Part shown: piece by piece, positions 8,858-18,233 of the stretch
Layout of the letters: every line of letters starts with the position of its first letter
Numbering within the stretch: the stretch's first letter is position 1
DNA from: JABURQ01 sp029243145
Lineage (GTDB): Bacteria; Planctomycetota; Planctomycetia; Planctomycetales; Planctomycetaceae
NCBI GenBank assembly: GCA_965660145.1
Contig: CBFHYX010000006.1
Coordinates: forward strand, 225,404 to 289,403
Reading direction: 5' to 3'
DNA: 64,000 bases
Notes under the pieces: model-generated
Database searches by the model: none
The model's input: only the letters and a program-made list of their open reading frames with translations
What the model was told of the DNA's origin: nothing
Position numbers and translations under genes: made by a program

Positions 8858-9373
8858 CTACCCCAAACTAAGTGAGTCATCGACGACTACATCAAGATCA
8901 TCATCAGGTCGTTTCAAATAGACGTAGCTGAGTGCTTCGATCCAGTTCGCCTGATTTTTTACTTTGATCGTGGTTCCTGGCTCAGCATTCAAAATTAGCT
9001 CCGCGATTGACTCACCTCGTCTGACGGGATTATTGGCATCATGCCAATTCATTTTGCAGAGGAGACACTGCTTCGCATTCTTGTGAAGGAGATTGTCGCA
9101 ATATGGGCAAGGCGTTCCATCCACTACAACATGTGGACCATCTCGGTGAAGCCACCAGATCTTTGCCCATCCCGCTGAACACTCGGTTTTGTTCCTGAGT
9201 TCACGAATAAACTCAAGAGAATTTATCACTAAGCCCAGCTCATAGATTTCTTCGAGTGGCAGATCAACAAATAGAGGTAGGTAAGTCTGACATCTAGGGC
9301 AGAAAAGCCCCCGCTTTGGGAATTGATCTCCCAACTCCAAAACTTCTTTTCGAGTGTAAGGTTCACTTTTCAT
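8858..9373 (-). CDS. Hypothetical zinc-ribbon protein
   Basis: 171 residues from the ATG at 9373; a TTG two codons upstream is the only other nearby start. Three CxxC pairs are visible: CPRC near the N-terminus, then CPYC and CLLC spaced as a treble-clef or double zinc ribbon in the middle (PCPYCDNLLHKN...QCLLCKMNW). The remainder is acidic with no signal peptide or membrane helix, so it is probably cytoplasmic. The C-terminus is acidic (DDDLDVVVDDSL). I do not recognise the family. Neighbours are a repeat-rich gap and a DUF1080 gene and give no functional clue. Confidence 0.6.
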   Translation of the reverse strand: MKSEPYTRKEVLELGDQFPKRGLFCPRCQTYLPLFVDLPLEEIYELGLVINSLEFIRELRNKTECSAGWAKIWWLHRDGPHVVVDGTPCPYCDNLLHKNAKQCLLCKMNWHDANNPVRRGESIAELILNAEPGTTIKVKNQANWIEALSYVYLKRPDDDLDVVVDDSLSLG

Positions 9374-9446
9374 GGTCAAGAACTCGTCGGAACAAAAATG
9401 CTGGGATACGTTGTTTTATCCCAGCCTACGACACGACCGCATCCAA

Positions 9447-10121
9447 TTATTCACCCAGTTCCTTGATTCGGATGTTGCGGAAGCGATAGGTGGCTCCTTT
9501 TTCGCCGTGATGTTGAATGGCGATGTATCCGCTGGCATCAACATCGTCTTCATAATCTGTGGTGACAACGCCGTTCACTTCAATTTTGAGTTTGTTCCCT
9601 TTGCAGGTCACCCGATAAGTGTTCCAGCCGTTGCGTTTGAGTGCGTCTCGAACTTCGGGCTTCTTGAAATACTCTTTCGACTCGGCTTCGTGTTCGAGTG
9701 CCTTTTTATCTTTCGTCCGACCCGATTGGCTCGGCCACAACCATTGACGTCGACCTTCATCGTACAATCCACCCGACCAGCGACGATCTGAACCATCGAC
9801 TTCTGCCTGGTAGCCGAACACTTTGTTCTTCTCGACATGACAACGGAACATGAACCCTGAGTTGGCTGGTCCTTCAGGCAGATGAACATCACCTTCGAGG
9901 ACAAAGTCGCCGTATGTCTTTTCGGTGACGAGGAAAAATTTCTTGCTGGCTGACAAATGGATTTCGCCATCGACAACTTCTGCTTCTCCCCACTCGTAAG
10001 GATTGTTCCAGCCTTCCAGGTTCTTGCCATTAAACAGTGGCGTCCACTCCTCGGCAGAGAGAGTGGAAATCGTTGAGGACAATACGAGCGTTGCGAGGAC
10101 GATGAATTGAGAGAATTTCAT
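9447..10121 (-). CDS. Secreted DUF1080 / 3-keto-disaccharide hydrolase-like protein
   Basis: 224 residues from the ATG at 10121, which places a clear signal peptide (FSQFIVLATLVLSSTISTLSA) at the N-terminus. The mature protein begins EEWTPLFNGKNLEGWNN, the hallmark opening of DUF1080 (laminin-G/LamG-like jelly roll), followed by FVLEGDVHLP, NSGFMFRC and GYQAEV, and a C-terminal YRFRNIRIKEL strand. Some DUF1080 members hydrolyse 3-keto glycosides; planctomycetes have many copies. It acts outside the cytoplasm. It stands alone between a zinc-ribbon gene and the RND permease on the same strand. Confidence 0.9.
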   Translation of the reverse strand: MKFSQFIVLATLVLSSTISTLSAEEWTPLFNGKNLEGWNNPYEWGEAEVVDGEIHLSASKKFFLVTEKTYGDFVLEGDVHLPEGPANSGFMFRCHVEKNKVFGYQAEVDGSDRRWSGGLYDEGRRQWLWPSQSGRTKDKKALEHEAESKEYFKKPEVRDALKRNGWNTYRVTCKGNKLKIEVNGVVTTDYEDDVDASGYIAIQHHGEKGATYRFRNIRIKELGE

Positions 10122-10211
10122 AGGTGTACTTTCGAGAGTCATTCAGTATGGGTGTCTGTAGCGTAGTGTCCATTATAAACATGTCGCGGGACGATGGGGA
10201 GCATGATTCTT

Positions 10212-13200
10212 CTAGTCGGCCAGTTCTTGCGAATGGTGAATTGTCGAGAGTCGGTCAGCTTCCTCTCGTGAGAAGAACCAAAAGAGGCCCGGTCTCAGCA
10301 GGAATTCACAAAGGGTCGAAGTGACCAAGCCACCGAGAATGACAGTCGCGACGGGGAAGAGAATTTCTTTTCCGGGCAAATGCCCACCAATAACCAACGG
10401 TACAAGCCCAATGCCCGTCGTGAGCGCAGTCATCAACACTGGCGCCAATCGTTCGAGGCTGCCGCGTAAAATCATCTCGCGAGTGAATCCGTCTTCACGA
10501 TACAAATGCAGATAATGTCCGATGAGTAGGATGCCGTTTCGAGCAGCGATGCCGCCGAGAGAAATGAATCCCACCATAGAAGCGACCGAAAGTGACTGAC
10601 CGGTCAGCATAATGGCGGCCACTCCACCGATGAATGCCGCCGGCAAGGCGACGAGAATCTGTAACACAACACCCCATGACGGAAAGCTTGAATAAAGAAC
10701 CACGCCGATCACAACAAATGCAACGACACTTAACAGCAGGATTCGTTGCGAGGCTTCGCGTTGTGCTTCAAACTGACCTGCATAGACGACGAAATAACCT
10801 TCCGGAAGATCAACATCCCGGCGAATTGTTTCTTGGATTTCCTTCACTGCACTTTCCAAGTCTCGCCCCATCGTGTTGACGCGCACGACGATTCGTCGGC
10901 GGGAGTCTTCCCGTTGGATGGTGTTTGGTCCGACACCTTGTCGGATGTCGGCGACGGCTCCGAGAGGAATTTCTTCACCGTGAGGTAATTCCATTCGCAA
11001 TCGTGAGAGCGATTCGTAGTCTTCCCGAAATTCATCATCCAGACGTACCACGAGATCGAACGTGCGTTGGTCTTCCAAAATGATCGAAACAGTGCGTCCG
11101 TTGAGAGCCGTTTCGATGAAGTGGTTGACGTACTCTGCCGAGATGCCGTAAAACGCGAGTTTGTCACGCTTCAAGCTGATTCTTAATTGTGGAATGTTCT
11201 GTTGTTGTTCGACGACAGGATCGGCGATGCCTTCGATCCCTGAGATCGCCTGTTTGATCTCATTGGCTTCTTGCCGCAAGGTATCAAGATCGTCCCCGAA
11301 CAACTTGATGGCAATTTGCGCCTGCACACCAGAAAGCATGTGACTGATGAGGTGGGCGATGGGTTGTTCGACTTCGTGTTGGATGCCGGGGATTTCTTCG
11401 ACCTGTTCCGTTAGCAGTTTGATCAAACCTTCGCGCGATATCCCGCTATCGGGGTTGAGTGAAATGACGTATTCGGCCACGTTGACCCCCATGGCGTGTT
11501 CATCTTCTTCAGCTCGTCCCATGCGATTGGTGAATGAAAGTAGCGCGCCCTTGGGGTTTTCTTCACTGACCAAGAGTTTTTCAAATCGACGATCGACCAA
11601 TTCACAAACTTCTTTCGTGGTCTCCAAAGAAGTTCCCGGCGGTTGGAAAATGTTGACTTGAGCGGCACCTTCATCAAAAGCGGGCAGGAAGTCTTTTCCC
11701 ATTTGCACGACCGTCATCACGCTAAGGCAGACCAACAAGAATGTCGCGCCGCCGATAGCCGCTAATCCCACAGAAGTCATACTGAGACGAATGAGTGGAG
11801 TCATCAGCCATTTGATGCCTCTCAAGAAGAAACCGTCTTTATTCTGCTGAGTGATGGCGGCATTCGAGAGGAGATAATAAGACAGAACGGGCGTGACGGT
11901 GAGTGAGACCACGGTCGATGCCATGATCGAGACGATGTAGGCGATGCCGAGTGGTGTGAACAAGCGGCCTTCCATTCCCGTCAACGCAAAGAGTGGTGAG
12001 AAGACCACGATCACGAGTACGGTACTGATGATGATGGCCCCTCGAACTTCGCGCGAGGCATCGTAGATCACTTCGAGGGTCGGGCGTTTCTTTTCTTTTT
12101 GCGAGTTTTCTTTCAGGCGATGGAAGATGTTTTCCACATCAACAATGGCATCATCGACGAGTTCTCCCAGTGCGACGGCGATCCCTCCCAACGTCATGAC
12201 GTTGATGGATTGTCCCAGCCAATTGAAAATCAGCGCTGTGGTCATGAGAGAGAGGGGGATGGCCGTGAGCGTGATTAACGTGGTGCGAAAGTTGAGGAGA
12301 AACAAAAAGAGGACGAGGACCACTAAAATCGCTCCATCGCGGACCGCCTCAATCACATTTTCGACGCTGTAATCGATAAATTCCCGTTGCTCGTAGGTTG
12401 ATGTGATCACGACATCTTCCGGCAACCCTTGTCGTATCTCGTCGATGGCTTCGTTAATTTCGTCGGTCAGTCCTCTGGTATCGGCGCCCGGTTGTTTTTG
12501 GATGGTGATGACCACGGCATCACGACCATTCACGGTGGAGTCACCTCGCTTGATCTGGCCTCGTTCGACAACTCTGGCTATGTCTGAAATTAGGACGGGT
12601 CGAATTTCTCCATGCTTGACGACGACCTGTTCCAATTCCTCCATCGAATTGATGCGACCCAATCCACGTACCAGAAGTTCCTGGCTGTTGCGATTGATGT
12701 ATCCACCGGTCACATTCAAGTTCGAGTCGGCAAGTGCTTGTTCCACGTCGTGCATGGTCACTTCGTAGGTGTGCATTTTATGCAAGTCGGTGAGAACCTG
12801 GTATTGCTTGCGACCACCACCCATCGTAATCACCTGAGAGATACCGGGGATTGTCAATAATCGTTTTTTGACGACCCAGTCGGCTTGAGTGCGCAGGTTG
12901 AGCATCTCTTGTTCGGTGGCATCCGCATGCTCGTAATACATCCCGGCGATCATAATTTGACCGAGTAGCGAAGAGATCGGTCCCATTTGCGGATCGATTC
13001 CTTCCGGTAAGGTATCGAGAACCGTGGCAATACGTTCTTGGACAATTTGGCGAGCTGTGTAAACATCGGCTGACCAATCGAATTCGACATAGATCAGCGA
13101 GAAACCAATGTCTGAGGTGCTGCGAACGGCCATCACTCCATTGGCACCATTGAGGACCGATTCCAGCGGAAATGTGACCAGAGTTTCGACTTCCTCGGGC

Positions 13201-13370
13201 GCGTAGCCGTGACATTCGGTGAGCAACACAACGCGCGGGCGCGTTAAATCGGGAAGAACGTCAATCGAAAGTTGCGTGGCCGTCACGCTGCCGTAAATCA
13301 TGATCGCCAGGGAGGCGACCAGAATCATGGGCCTGTTATGAAGTGCAAAGCGAATAACGGCATTCAACAT
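10212..13370 (-). CDS. RND efflux permease (CusA/CzcA-like)
   Basis: 1052 residues, the normal RND size. Visible: N-terminal helix, two large periplasmic porter regions, and twelve transmembrane helices in two halves. The signature GELVDDAIVDVENIF in TM4 corresponds to the proton-relay region and resembles the CusA form. A second-half repeat ends in SLGGIAARNGILLIGHYLHL. RND permeases exchange protons for substrate and need a periplasmic adaptor and an outer-membrane factor. The adaptor gene lies 51 bp upstream on the same strand; no TolC-like gene is in the window. The His-rich adaptor and the CusA resemblance suggest metal cations, but multidrug-type substrates cannot be excluded. Confidence 0.88.
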   Translation of the reverse strand: MLNAVIRFALHNRPMILVASLAIMIYGSVTATQLSIDVLPDLTRPRVVLLTECHGYAPEEVETLVTFPLESVLNGANGVMAVRSTSDIGFSLIYVEFDWSADVYTARQIVQERIATVLDTLPEGIDPQMGPISSLLGQIMIAGMYYEHADATEQEMLNLRTQADWVVKKRLLTIPGISQVITMGGGRKQYQVLTDLHKMHTYEVTMHDVEQALADSNLNVTGGYINRNSQELLVRGLGRINSMEELEQVVVKHGEIRPVLISDIARVVERGQIKRGDSTVNGRDAVVITIQKQPGADTRGLTDEINEAIDEIRQGLPEDVVITSTYEQREFIDYSVENVIEAVRDGAILVVLVLFLFLLNFRTTLITLTAIPLSLMTTALIFNWLGQSINVMTLGGIAVALGELVDDAIVDVENIFHRLKENSQKEKKRPTLEVIYDASREVRGAIIISTVLVIVVFSPLFALTGMEGRLFTPLGIAYIVSIMASTVVSLTVTPVLSYYLLSNAAITQQNKDGFFLRGIKWLMTPLIRLSMTSVGLAAIGGATFLLVCLSVMTVVQMGKDFLPAFDEGAAQVNIFQPPGTSLETTKEVCELVDRRFEKLLVSEENPKGALLSFTNRMGRAEEDEHAMGVNVAEYVISLNPDSGISREGLIKLLTEQVEEIPGIQHEVEQPIAHLISHMLSGVQAQIAIKLFGDDLDTLRQEANEIKQAISGIEGIADPVVEQQQNIPQLRISLKRDKLAFYGISAEYVNHFIETALNGRTVSIILEDQRTFDLVVRLDDEFREDYESLSRLRMELPHGEEIPLGAVADIRQGVGPNTIQREDSRRRIVVRVNTMGRDLESAVKEIQETIRRDVDLPEGYFVVYAGQFEAQREASQRILLLSVVAFVVIGVVLYSSFPSWGVVLQILVALPAAFIGGVAAIMLTGQSLSVASMVGFISLGGIAARNGILLIGHYLHLYREDGFTREMILRGSLERLAPVLMTALTTGIGLVPLVIGGHLPGKEILFPVATVILGGLVTSTLCEFLLRPGLFWFFSREEADRLSTIHHSQELAD

Positions 13371-13421
13371 GGGAAGATCGCTTTAAGGGTAGATATTGGG
13401 CGACTGGCTAACATGAGGCGA

Positions 13422-14837
13422 TCAGTGGGAGTGTCCGTGGTGGTCGTGGCCTCCACCGCCAGAATCCGATTTGAGAGCGACTTGCAACTGATAAGCTTTA
13501 TTGACGGCAATCGAATCGCCGGCTTTGAGTTGGCCTCCTGCGGCAATCACAGCGGTTTTGGAGTCTCGAAAGAGAACCTTGACCGGAACGGGTTCAAATT
13601 CTAACTCGCTGCCATGATCGTGACCGTGATCATCGCCTTCTTCTTCTGCAGCATGATCGTGTTGAAGTCGCTTGAAGACGAATGTGTTCACACCATCTTC
13701 CACAATCGCCGTGATCGGTAGCGGAAATTGTCCCTCGATTACTTTCACGGGGATGGAAATGTGGACCCGCTGTCCCGGTTTGTATCTCCAGGTTCGGAAG
13801 ACATTTCCATCTCGGTCGAGCGTTTCGGTAAGCACGTCGTTCTTGAGGGGAATGTAAAATCGAAAGGTTTGCGACTCGACATCGACATGGTTGTCGATAT
13901 AGAGAATTTCAAACCCTTTAACGGTTTCCTCGTACTCCCCCAGGCCGAGTTGTAACGTGACATCCCATTCCCAAGCTTTCAGACGGATCAGATTTTCGAT
14001 TTCATCTTCAAATGCCTGCCCTTCGACATATAACTCTGCATGCCAAGCGAGATGACTCAGATCATCCCCCGGTCGTACAGATTTCCCCGGAAAGACATCG
14101 AGATCTTCGATGGTGTATAGATACGAATCCTGTGTCAAATCTTTAGAACTGTTCGACTTTGGGCTTTGTTGATTGAAATCAGGAACGCGGACCGTGAATT
14201 CTCGGAGCAATTTTTCTGTCGAGACGATACCGTCAATTTGTGTGTTGTTGAGTCCTCGTACCAGTAATTCCTGACTGCGGACATCCCGCTGCCCTAGCAA
14301 TTGTTTCCGTGTGTATTCAAGTTCGAGTTTTTGTTTCCCGGCAATCCCTCCCGATTCGGCGAGTGGTTTCAAACGTTCAATTTCAGACTGGTTGATGTCC
14401 AGTTTTTTGAGAATTCCCAGAAGTTCGGATTGAGCGGTGGCAAGTGCTTCTCCAGTGAGCTGCAAATCGAAGAGGGGGTCTCCGGGATTGACGGCTTGTC
14501 CGGGAACCGCATGCACGCGGGTGACGATACCATTGACGGTGGTTGAGACGATGTGGCTACTGCGTCCGGGCTTTTCCACGACTGAACCGGGAATGAGAGT
14601 CGATTTTCGATACGGTGCCGAGATCACGCGACGCATTTTGAGATCGATCATTTCACGTTGTTCTTTGGTCAGAACAAGAACATTTTCGTGATCGTCGTGG
14701 CTATCTTCTTCTTCGCCCTCGGCTTGAGTCGATGCTCGGGGAGTTCCCCAAGGTGCAATGATGCCGACAAGCAGACCGGACGAGAAAACCGTCCCGACAG
14801 CAATCAGTCCGACCAGGATATTTCGTTTGACGCTCAT
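13422..14837 (-). CDS. RND efflux periplasmic adaptor with histidine-rich C-terminus
   Basis: 471 residues from the ATG at 14837 (MSVKRNILVG...). An N-terminal membrane anchor is followed by an acidic/His stretch (EGEEEDSHDDHENV). Next come the lipoyl half-motifs (VNGIVTRVHAVPGQAVNPGDPLFDL), a helical hairpin, and beta-barrel and membrane-proximal domains. Near the C-terminus lie HDHAAEEEGDDHGHDHG and a final GGGHDHHGHSH. Adaptors bridge the RND permease and the outer-membrane channel in the periplasm. The His clusters at both ends are typical of HME-RND adaptors that bind Cu, Zn, Ni or Co. It lies directly upstream of the permease gene, so the two probably form an operon with the adaptor first. 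Confidence 0.88.
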   Translation of the reverse strand: MSVKRNILVGLIAVGTVFSSGLLVGIIAPWGTPRASTQAEGEEEDSHDDHENVLVLTKEQREMIDLKMRRVISAPYRKSTLIPGSVVEKPGRSSHIVSTTVNGIVTRVHAVPGQAVNPGDPLFDLQLTGEALATAQSELLGILKKLDINQSEIERLKPLAESGGIAGKQKLELEYTRKQLLGQRDVRSQELLVRGLNNTQIDGIVSTEKLLREFTVRVPDFNQQSPKSNSSKDLTQDSYLYTIEDLDVFPGKSVRPGDDLSHLAWHAELYVEGQAFEDEIENLIRLKAWEWDVTLQLGLGEYEETVKGFEILYIDNHVDVESQTFRFYIPLKNDVLTETLDRDGNVFRTWRYKPGQRVHISIPVKVIEGQFPLPITAIVEDGVNTFVFKRLQHDHAAEEEGDDHGHDHGSELEFEPVPVKVLFRDSKTAVIAAGGQLKAGDSIAVNKAYQLQVALKSDSGGGGHDHHGHSH

Positions 14838-15188
14838 AGATGCCAACTTGAAAAGGAAGTTATCGAGAACTAATACGAACCCAAGTCCTTATAATCATTA
14901 TGGTTACTTATGAGTGCGACGTACAGGCTGAGTCGTGAGAGCGTGAGAATCAAAAAAGCCGAAGTGGAGGGTTCCACATCGGCTTGACGAGAAAGGAGTC
15001 GTTTGGCGGGTGTTTCAAATCTGTTGGGAGACCTCAATTCAAGAACGCAATTGAGTGCGACTCTCTTAAGTGTTCCTTTATACCGTTCCGTCTCGGTAGA
15101 TTCAAATTTTATTCAGGAGTTCACATTGTGTTAGCGGGCGGTCATAATGAGAAATCTATCCTAAATGGTCTCCAGCTAACGAGTTGAT
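14838..15188. other. Divergent intergenic region holding an orphan terminator-like hairpin
   Basis: 350 bases between the divergently transcribed efflux adaptor (minus) and the DUF1549/1553 gene (plus). It must carry both promoters, though no clear -35/-10 pair is seen. It contains the hairpin at 14951-14985. A 67-codon open frame at 14984-15187 has no recognisable features and is not called. Confidence 0.5.
14951..14985 (-). terminator. Orphan intrinsic terminator (minus strand)
   Basis: On the minus strand AAGCCGATGTGGA and TCCACTTCGGCTT pair (one internal mismatch) around a short loop and are followed by six T residues. It would stop transcripts coming from above 14985, yet no minus-strand gene lies there, because the next gene (15189) is on the plus strand. 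It may end a small RNA or antisense transcript. Confidence 0.55.
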
Positions 15189-18100
15189 ATGTATCGACAA
15201 TTATTGATATTCGCGACAGCACTTGCTCTTTCGGGTTCTCTGTCTGCCTTTGCTGATGACAACGTTCCCAACTATGAACGAGATATTCTGCCAATCTTTA
15301 AGGAGCGTTGTACTTATTGTCATGGAGAAAATGAGCAGAAGTCGGGTCTGAGCCTGCATGCGTTGGGACACTTAAAACGGGGGGGAGACCGGGCGGTTTC
15401 TGTGGTTCCCGGTAAAAGTGAAGAGAGTTTGCTGTACAAGGCATTGGTTGAAGCTGGTGACATCCCCAAAATGCCGTTGGATGATGACCCGCTTTCCAAA
15501 GCCGAGATCGATATCGTCAAAAGGTGGATCGATGCGGGGGCTCCTGGTTGGAAAGAAACTCCTCTCGCCCGTCGGATCGTCAAAACCGACCATTGGTCGT
15601 TTCAACCGATTGCCGACCCTACACCTCCTCAGTTGAGCGACAGTTCGCGAGTTCGTAATCCAATCGATCAGTTTGTGCAGCAGAAATTGATCAATGAGAA
15701 CCTCTCTCCGTCGCCTGAAGCCGACCGTCGGACTTTGATTCGTCGTTTGTCTCTCGATTTGTTGGGCCTGCTTCCCGAGCCCAAAGAGGTTGAAGCATTC
15801 GCGAATGACACCAAGCCCGATGCTTACGAACAACTCGTTGATCGGTTGTTGGAATCTCCTCATTTTGGAGAACGCTGGGGGCGACACTGGCTCGATGCCG
15901 CCCGCTACGCAGATTCCAACGGTTACACAATCGACGGAGCACGCAGTATCTGGCCGTATCGAGATTGGGTCATTGAGGCATTCAATCGCGATTTGCCATT
16001 CGATCAATTCATTATCGAGCAGTTAGCGGGTGACTTGTTACCCGAGCCGACTCGCGAACAGTTGGTGGCGACCGGTTTTCATCGCAATACGTTAATCAAT
16101 GAAGAGGGTGGGACGGATAAAGAACAGTTCCGTGTGGAAGCGGTTGTTGATCGTGTTTCCACGACGGGGACAGTCTTAATGGGGCTGACTGTTGGTTGTG
16201 CTCAATGTCATACTCATAAGTACGATCCGATCACGCAGCGTGAATTTTATGAGATGTTTGCGGTCTTCAATCAATGCGACGAACCGTATCTCGATTTGCC
16301 AACTCCCGAACAAGACATTCAAAAAGCAGAACTGACGGCCCAAGTTTCTGCGGCGAAACAGGCCCTCAAAGAGTACACATCGTTGGCCAACAAAGAAGAC
16401 TCCATCAAAACCGATTCCTGGAAGGTGATCGAGCAATGGCTTTCTTCCCCAGAACGCTTCTGGAAACCGACGCAACTCGCAAAAGTATCTGCCCAAGGAA
16501 CGACCACCTTTGAGGACCTGGGCGACCACTCGTGGCTGGCGGTGAAGCCCGAGAATCATGAAACATATATTCTGGAATTCGACGCCAATGTCGGGATTTT
16601 AAGTGGTTTGCGACTCGAAGCACTCACGCATGATCGGATTCCCGGCAAAGGGCCCGGCTATACGCCTCACGGCAATTTTACGTTGAACAATGTCCGTTTG
16701 GAAAAAGCGGATGGAACGGAAATTCCGTTGGTGAGAGCGGTTGCCGACCACGCACAAGATGGTGGACCGGCGGAAAATGCTTTGGACGACGACCCCAAAT
16801 CATTCTGGGCAATTAACGGTGGGAAAATTCATACCTCCAAGGAAATTCAGTTTGAGCTAGGGTATGATGTGACAGTGACCAAAGGTGCCAAACTACGATT
16901 GATTCTCGAACAGGCTTACGGCACGACTCCCTACGTGATTGGTCGTTTTCGCCTGTCGCAAACATCGGCCCCTCGTGATTATTTGCAAGTTGCTTTGTTG
17001 CAACGACAAAAATGGGAGCAGGATGAGAAGTTTGATCTCAAACAGAAATCGGCAGAGATTCAAAAACAGATCAAGGATCTCGATCCCGAACATAAGCGCT
17101 TGCAGCAAGCGATCCAAACTACGGAAGCGCAGCTAAAAAATCTGAAGGCACAAATCACTCGGTCCATGATCTTGAGACAACGGGCGCAGCCAAGAACGAC
17201 TCACGTTCATGTTCGTGGCGACTTTCTCCGTCAGGGGGTTGAAGTCAACGCCAATGTGCCTGCCGTTTTGCACGATTTGCCCGAAGGAGTTGATGCCCCG
17301 AATCGTCGGGAATTCGCTCAGTGGTTGATGTCTCCTCAAAATCCATTAACGGCGCGAGTGACCGTGAATCGTTTCTGGCAACGCCTGTTTGGATTGGGCA
17401 TTGTCGAGACCGAGAACGACTTCGGGTTACAAGGTTCTCTGCCCACTCATCCCGAGTTACTTGATTGGTTATCCCGCGAGTTTATGGATCAAGGTTGGAG
17501 CGTGAAATCGATTCTCAAGACGATTGTGATGTCTCATACCTATCGACAATCTTCTCGTATTCACTCCGACATACTCAAAGATGATCCTCAGAATCGCCGA
17601 CTCGCTCGACAATCCCGCATTCGGTTGGACGCAGAAATTATACGTGATGTGGCACTCGACGCTGCCGGTTTACTTTCGGACAAAATGGGTGGACCGGGTG
17701 TTTATCCTCCTCAACCGGAGGGGATTTACGTGCTCACTCAGGTCAAAAAGAAATGGGATACCGATACCGGTCCGGATCGTTATCGTCGAGGTGTTTATAC
17801 TTACTTATGGCGGTCTTCTCCGTACCCGTTTCTACCAACGTTTGATGCGCCTTCTCCCACAATGGCCTGCACGCGTCGCCCGCGTTCTAATACGCCTCTT
17901 CAAGCACTGACATTGGCCAACGATGCGGCCTTCATTGAGATGGCACAAGGACTCGCAGAACGGATTCTGAAAGAGGGGCCCGATTATCAAGAAGGTCGGA
18001 TTCGTTATGCCTGGGAAGTTTGTTTTTCCCGCGAACCGAATGAAGAAGAATTAAACCGCATGTCGCGGTTTGTTTCGCAACAAAAAGAACGGTTGCAAGG

Positions 18101-18227
18101 TGCTGAAGCGGCAAGCCCACTCGGTAAGTCTGTGGACTCGGACAAAATTCCGATTGCCGATCGTGCGGCGTGGCTACTCACGGCCCGTGTGATGATGAAC
18201 CTCGATGAATTTATTACCCGTGAATAA
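15189..18227 (+). CDS. Planctomycete cytochrome with DUF1549 and DUF1553 domains
   Basis: 1012 residues with a signal peptide (LLIFATALALSGSLSAFA). Order: PSCyt1 c-type cytochrome segment with heme motif CTYCH (C41, C44, H45) and ERDILPIFKERC; DUF1549/PSCyt2 (HFGERWGRHWLDAARYADSN); a central region with a carbohydrate-binding-like fold and a predicted coiled coil (~residues 600-660); DUF1553/PSD1 at the C-terminus (RVTVNRFWQRLFGLGIVET, STRPRSNTPLQALTLAND-like block). Such proteins are abundant and almost restricted to Planctomycetes and Verrucomicrobia. They are exported and thought to act in oxidative attack on complex glycans, but no reaction is established. The DUF1501 gene begins 6 bp after its stop, and this pair is the usual operon. 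Confidence 0.93.
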   Translation: MYRQLLIFATALALSGSLSAFADDNVPNYERDILPIFKERCTYCHGENEQKSGLSLHALGHLKRGGDRAVSVVPGKSEESLLYKALVEAGDIPKMPLDDDPLSKAEIDIVKRWIDAGAPGWKETPLARRIVKTDHWSFQPIADPTPPQLSDSSRVRNPIDQFVQQKLINENLSPSPEADRRTLIRRLSLDLLGLLPEPKEVEAFANDTKPDAYEQLVDRLLESPHFGERWGRHWLDAARYADSNGYTIDGARSIWPYRDWVIEAFNRDLPFDQFIIEQLAGDLLPEPTREQLVATGFHRNTLINEEGGTDKEQFRVEAVVDRVSTTGTVLMGLTVGCAQCHTHKYDPITQREFYEMFAVFNQCDEPYLDLPTPEQDIQKAELTAQVSAAKQALKEYTSLANKEDSIKTDSWKVIEQWLSSPERFWKPTQLAKVSAQGTTTFEDLGDHSWLAVKPENHETYILEFDANVGILSGLRLEALTHDRIPGKGPGYTPHGNFTLNNVRLEKADGTEIPLVRAVADHAQDGGPAENALDDDPKSFWAINGGKIHTSKEIQFELGYDVTVTKGAKLRLILEQAYGTTPYVIGRFRLSQTSAPRDYLQVALLQRQKWEQDEKFDLKQKSAEIQKQIKDLDPEHKRLQQAIQTTEAQLKNLKAQITRSMILRQRAQPRTTHVHVRGDFLRQGVEVNANVPAVLHDLPEGVDAPNRREFAQWLMSPQNPLTARVTVNRFWQRLFGLGIVETENDFGLQGSLPTHPELLDWLSREFMDQGWSVKSILKTIVMSHTYRQSSRIHSDILKDDPQNRRLARQSRIRLDAEIIRDVALDAAGLLSDKMGGPGVYPPQPEGIYVLTQVKKKWDTDTGPDRYRRGVYTYLWRSSPYPFLPTFDAPSPTMACTRRPRSNTPLQALTLANDAAFIEMAQGLAERILKEGPDYQEGRIRYAWEVCFSREPNEEELNRMSRFVSQQKERLQGAEAASPLGKSVDSDKIPIADRAAWLLTARVMMNLDEFITRE

Positions 18228-18233
18228 CGGATT

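Noticed and set aside
8455..8880. 141-codon minus-strand frame in the gap after the EEP gene
   Set aside because: Made largely of the dispersed-repeat modules, low-complexity, and overlapping the end of a real gene.
9372..9791. 139-codon plus-strand frame
   Set aside because: Antisense to the DUF1080 gene, which has a signal peptide and all motifs.
12403..12768. 121-codon plus-strand frame
   Set aside because: Antisense to the RND permease; Ser-rich translation typical of a shadow frame.
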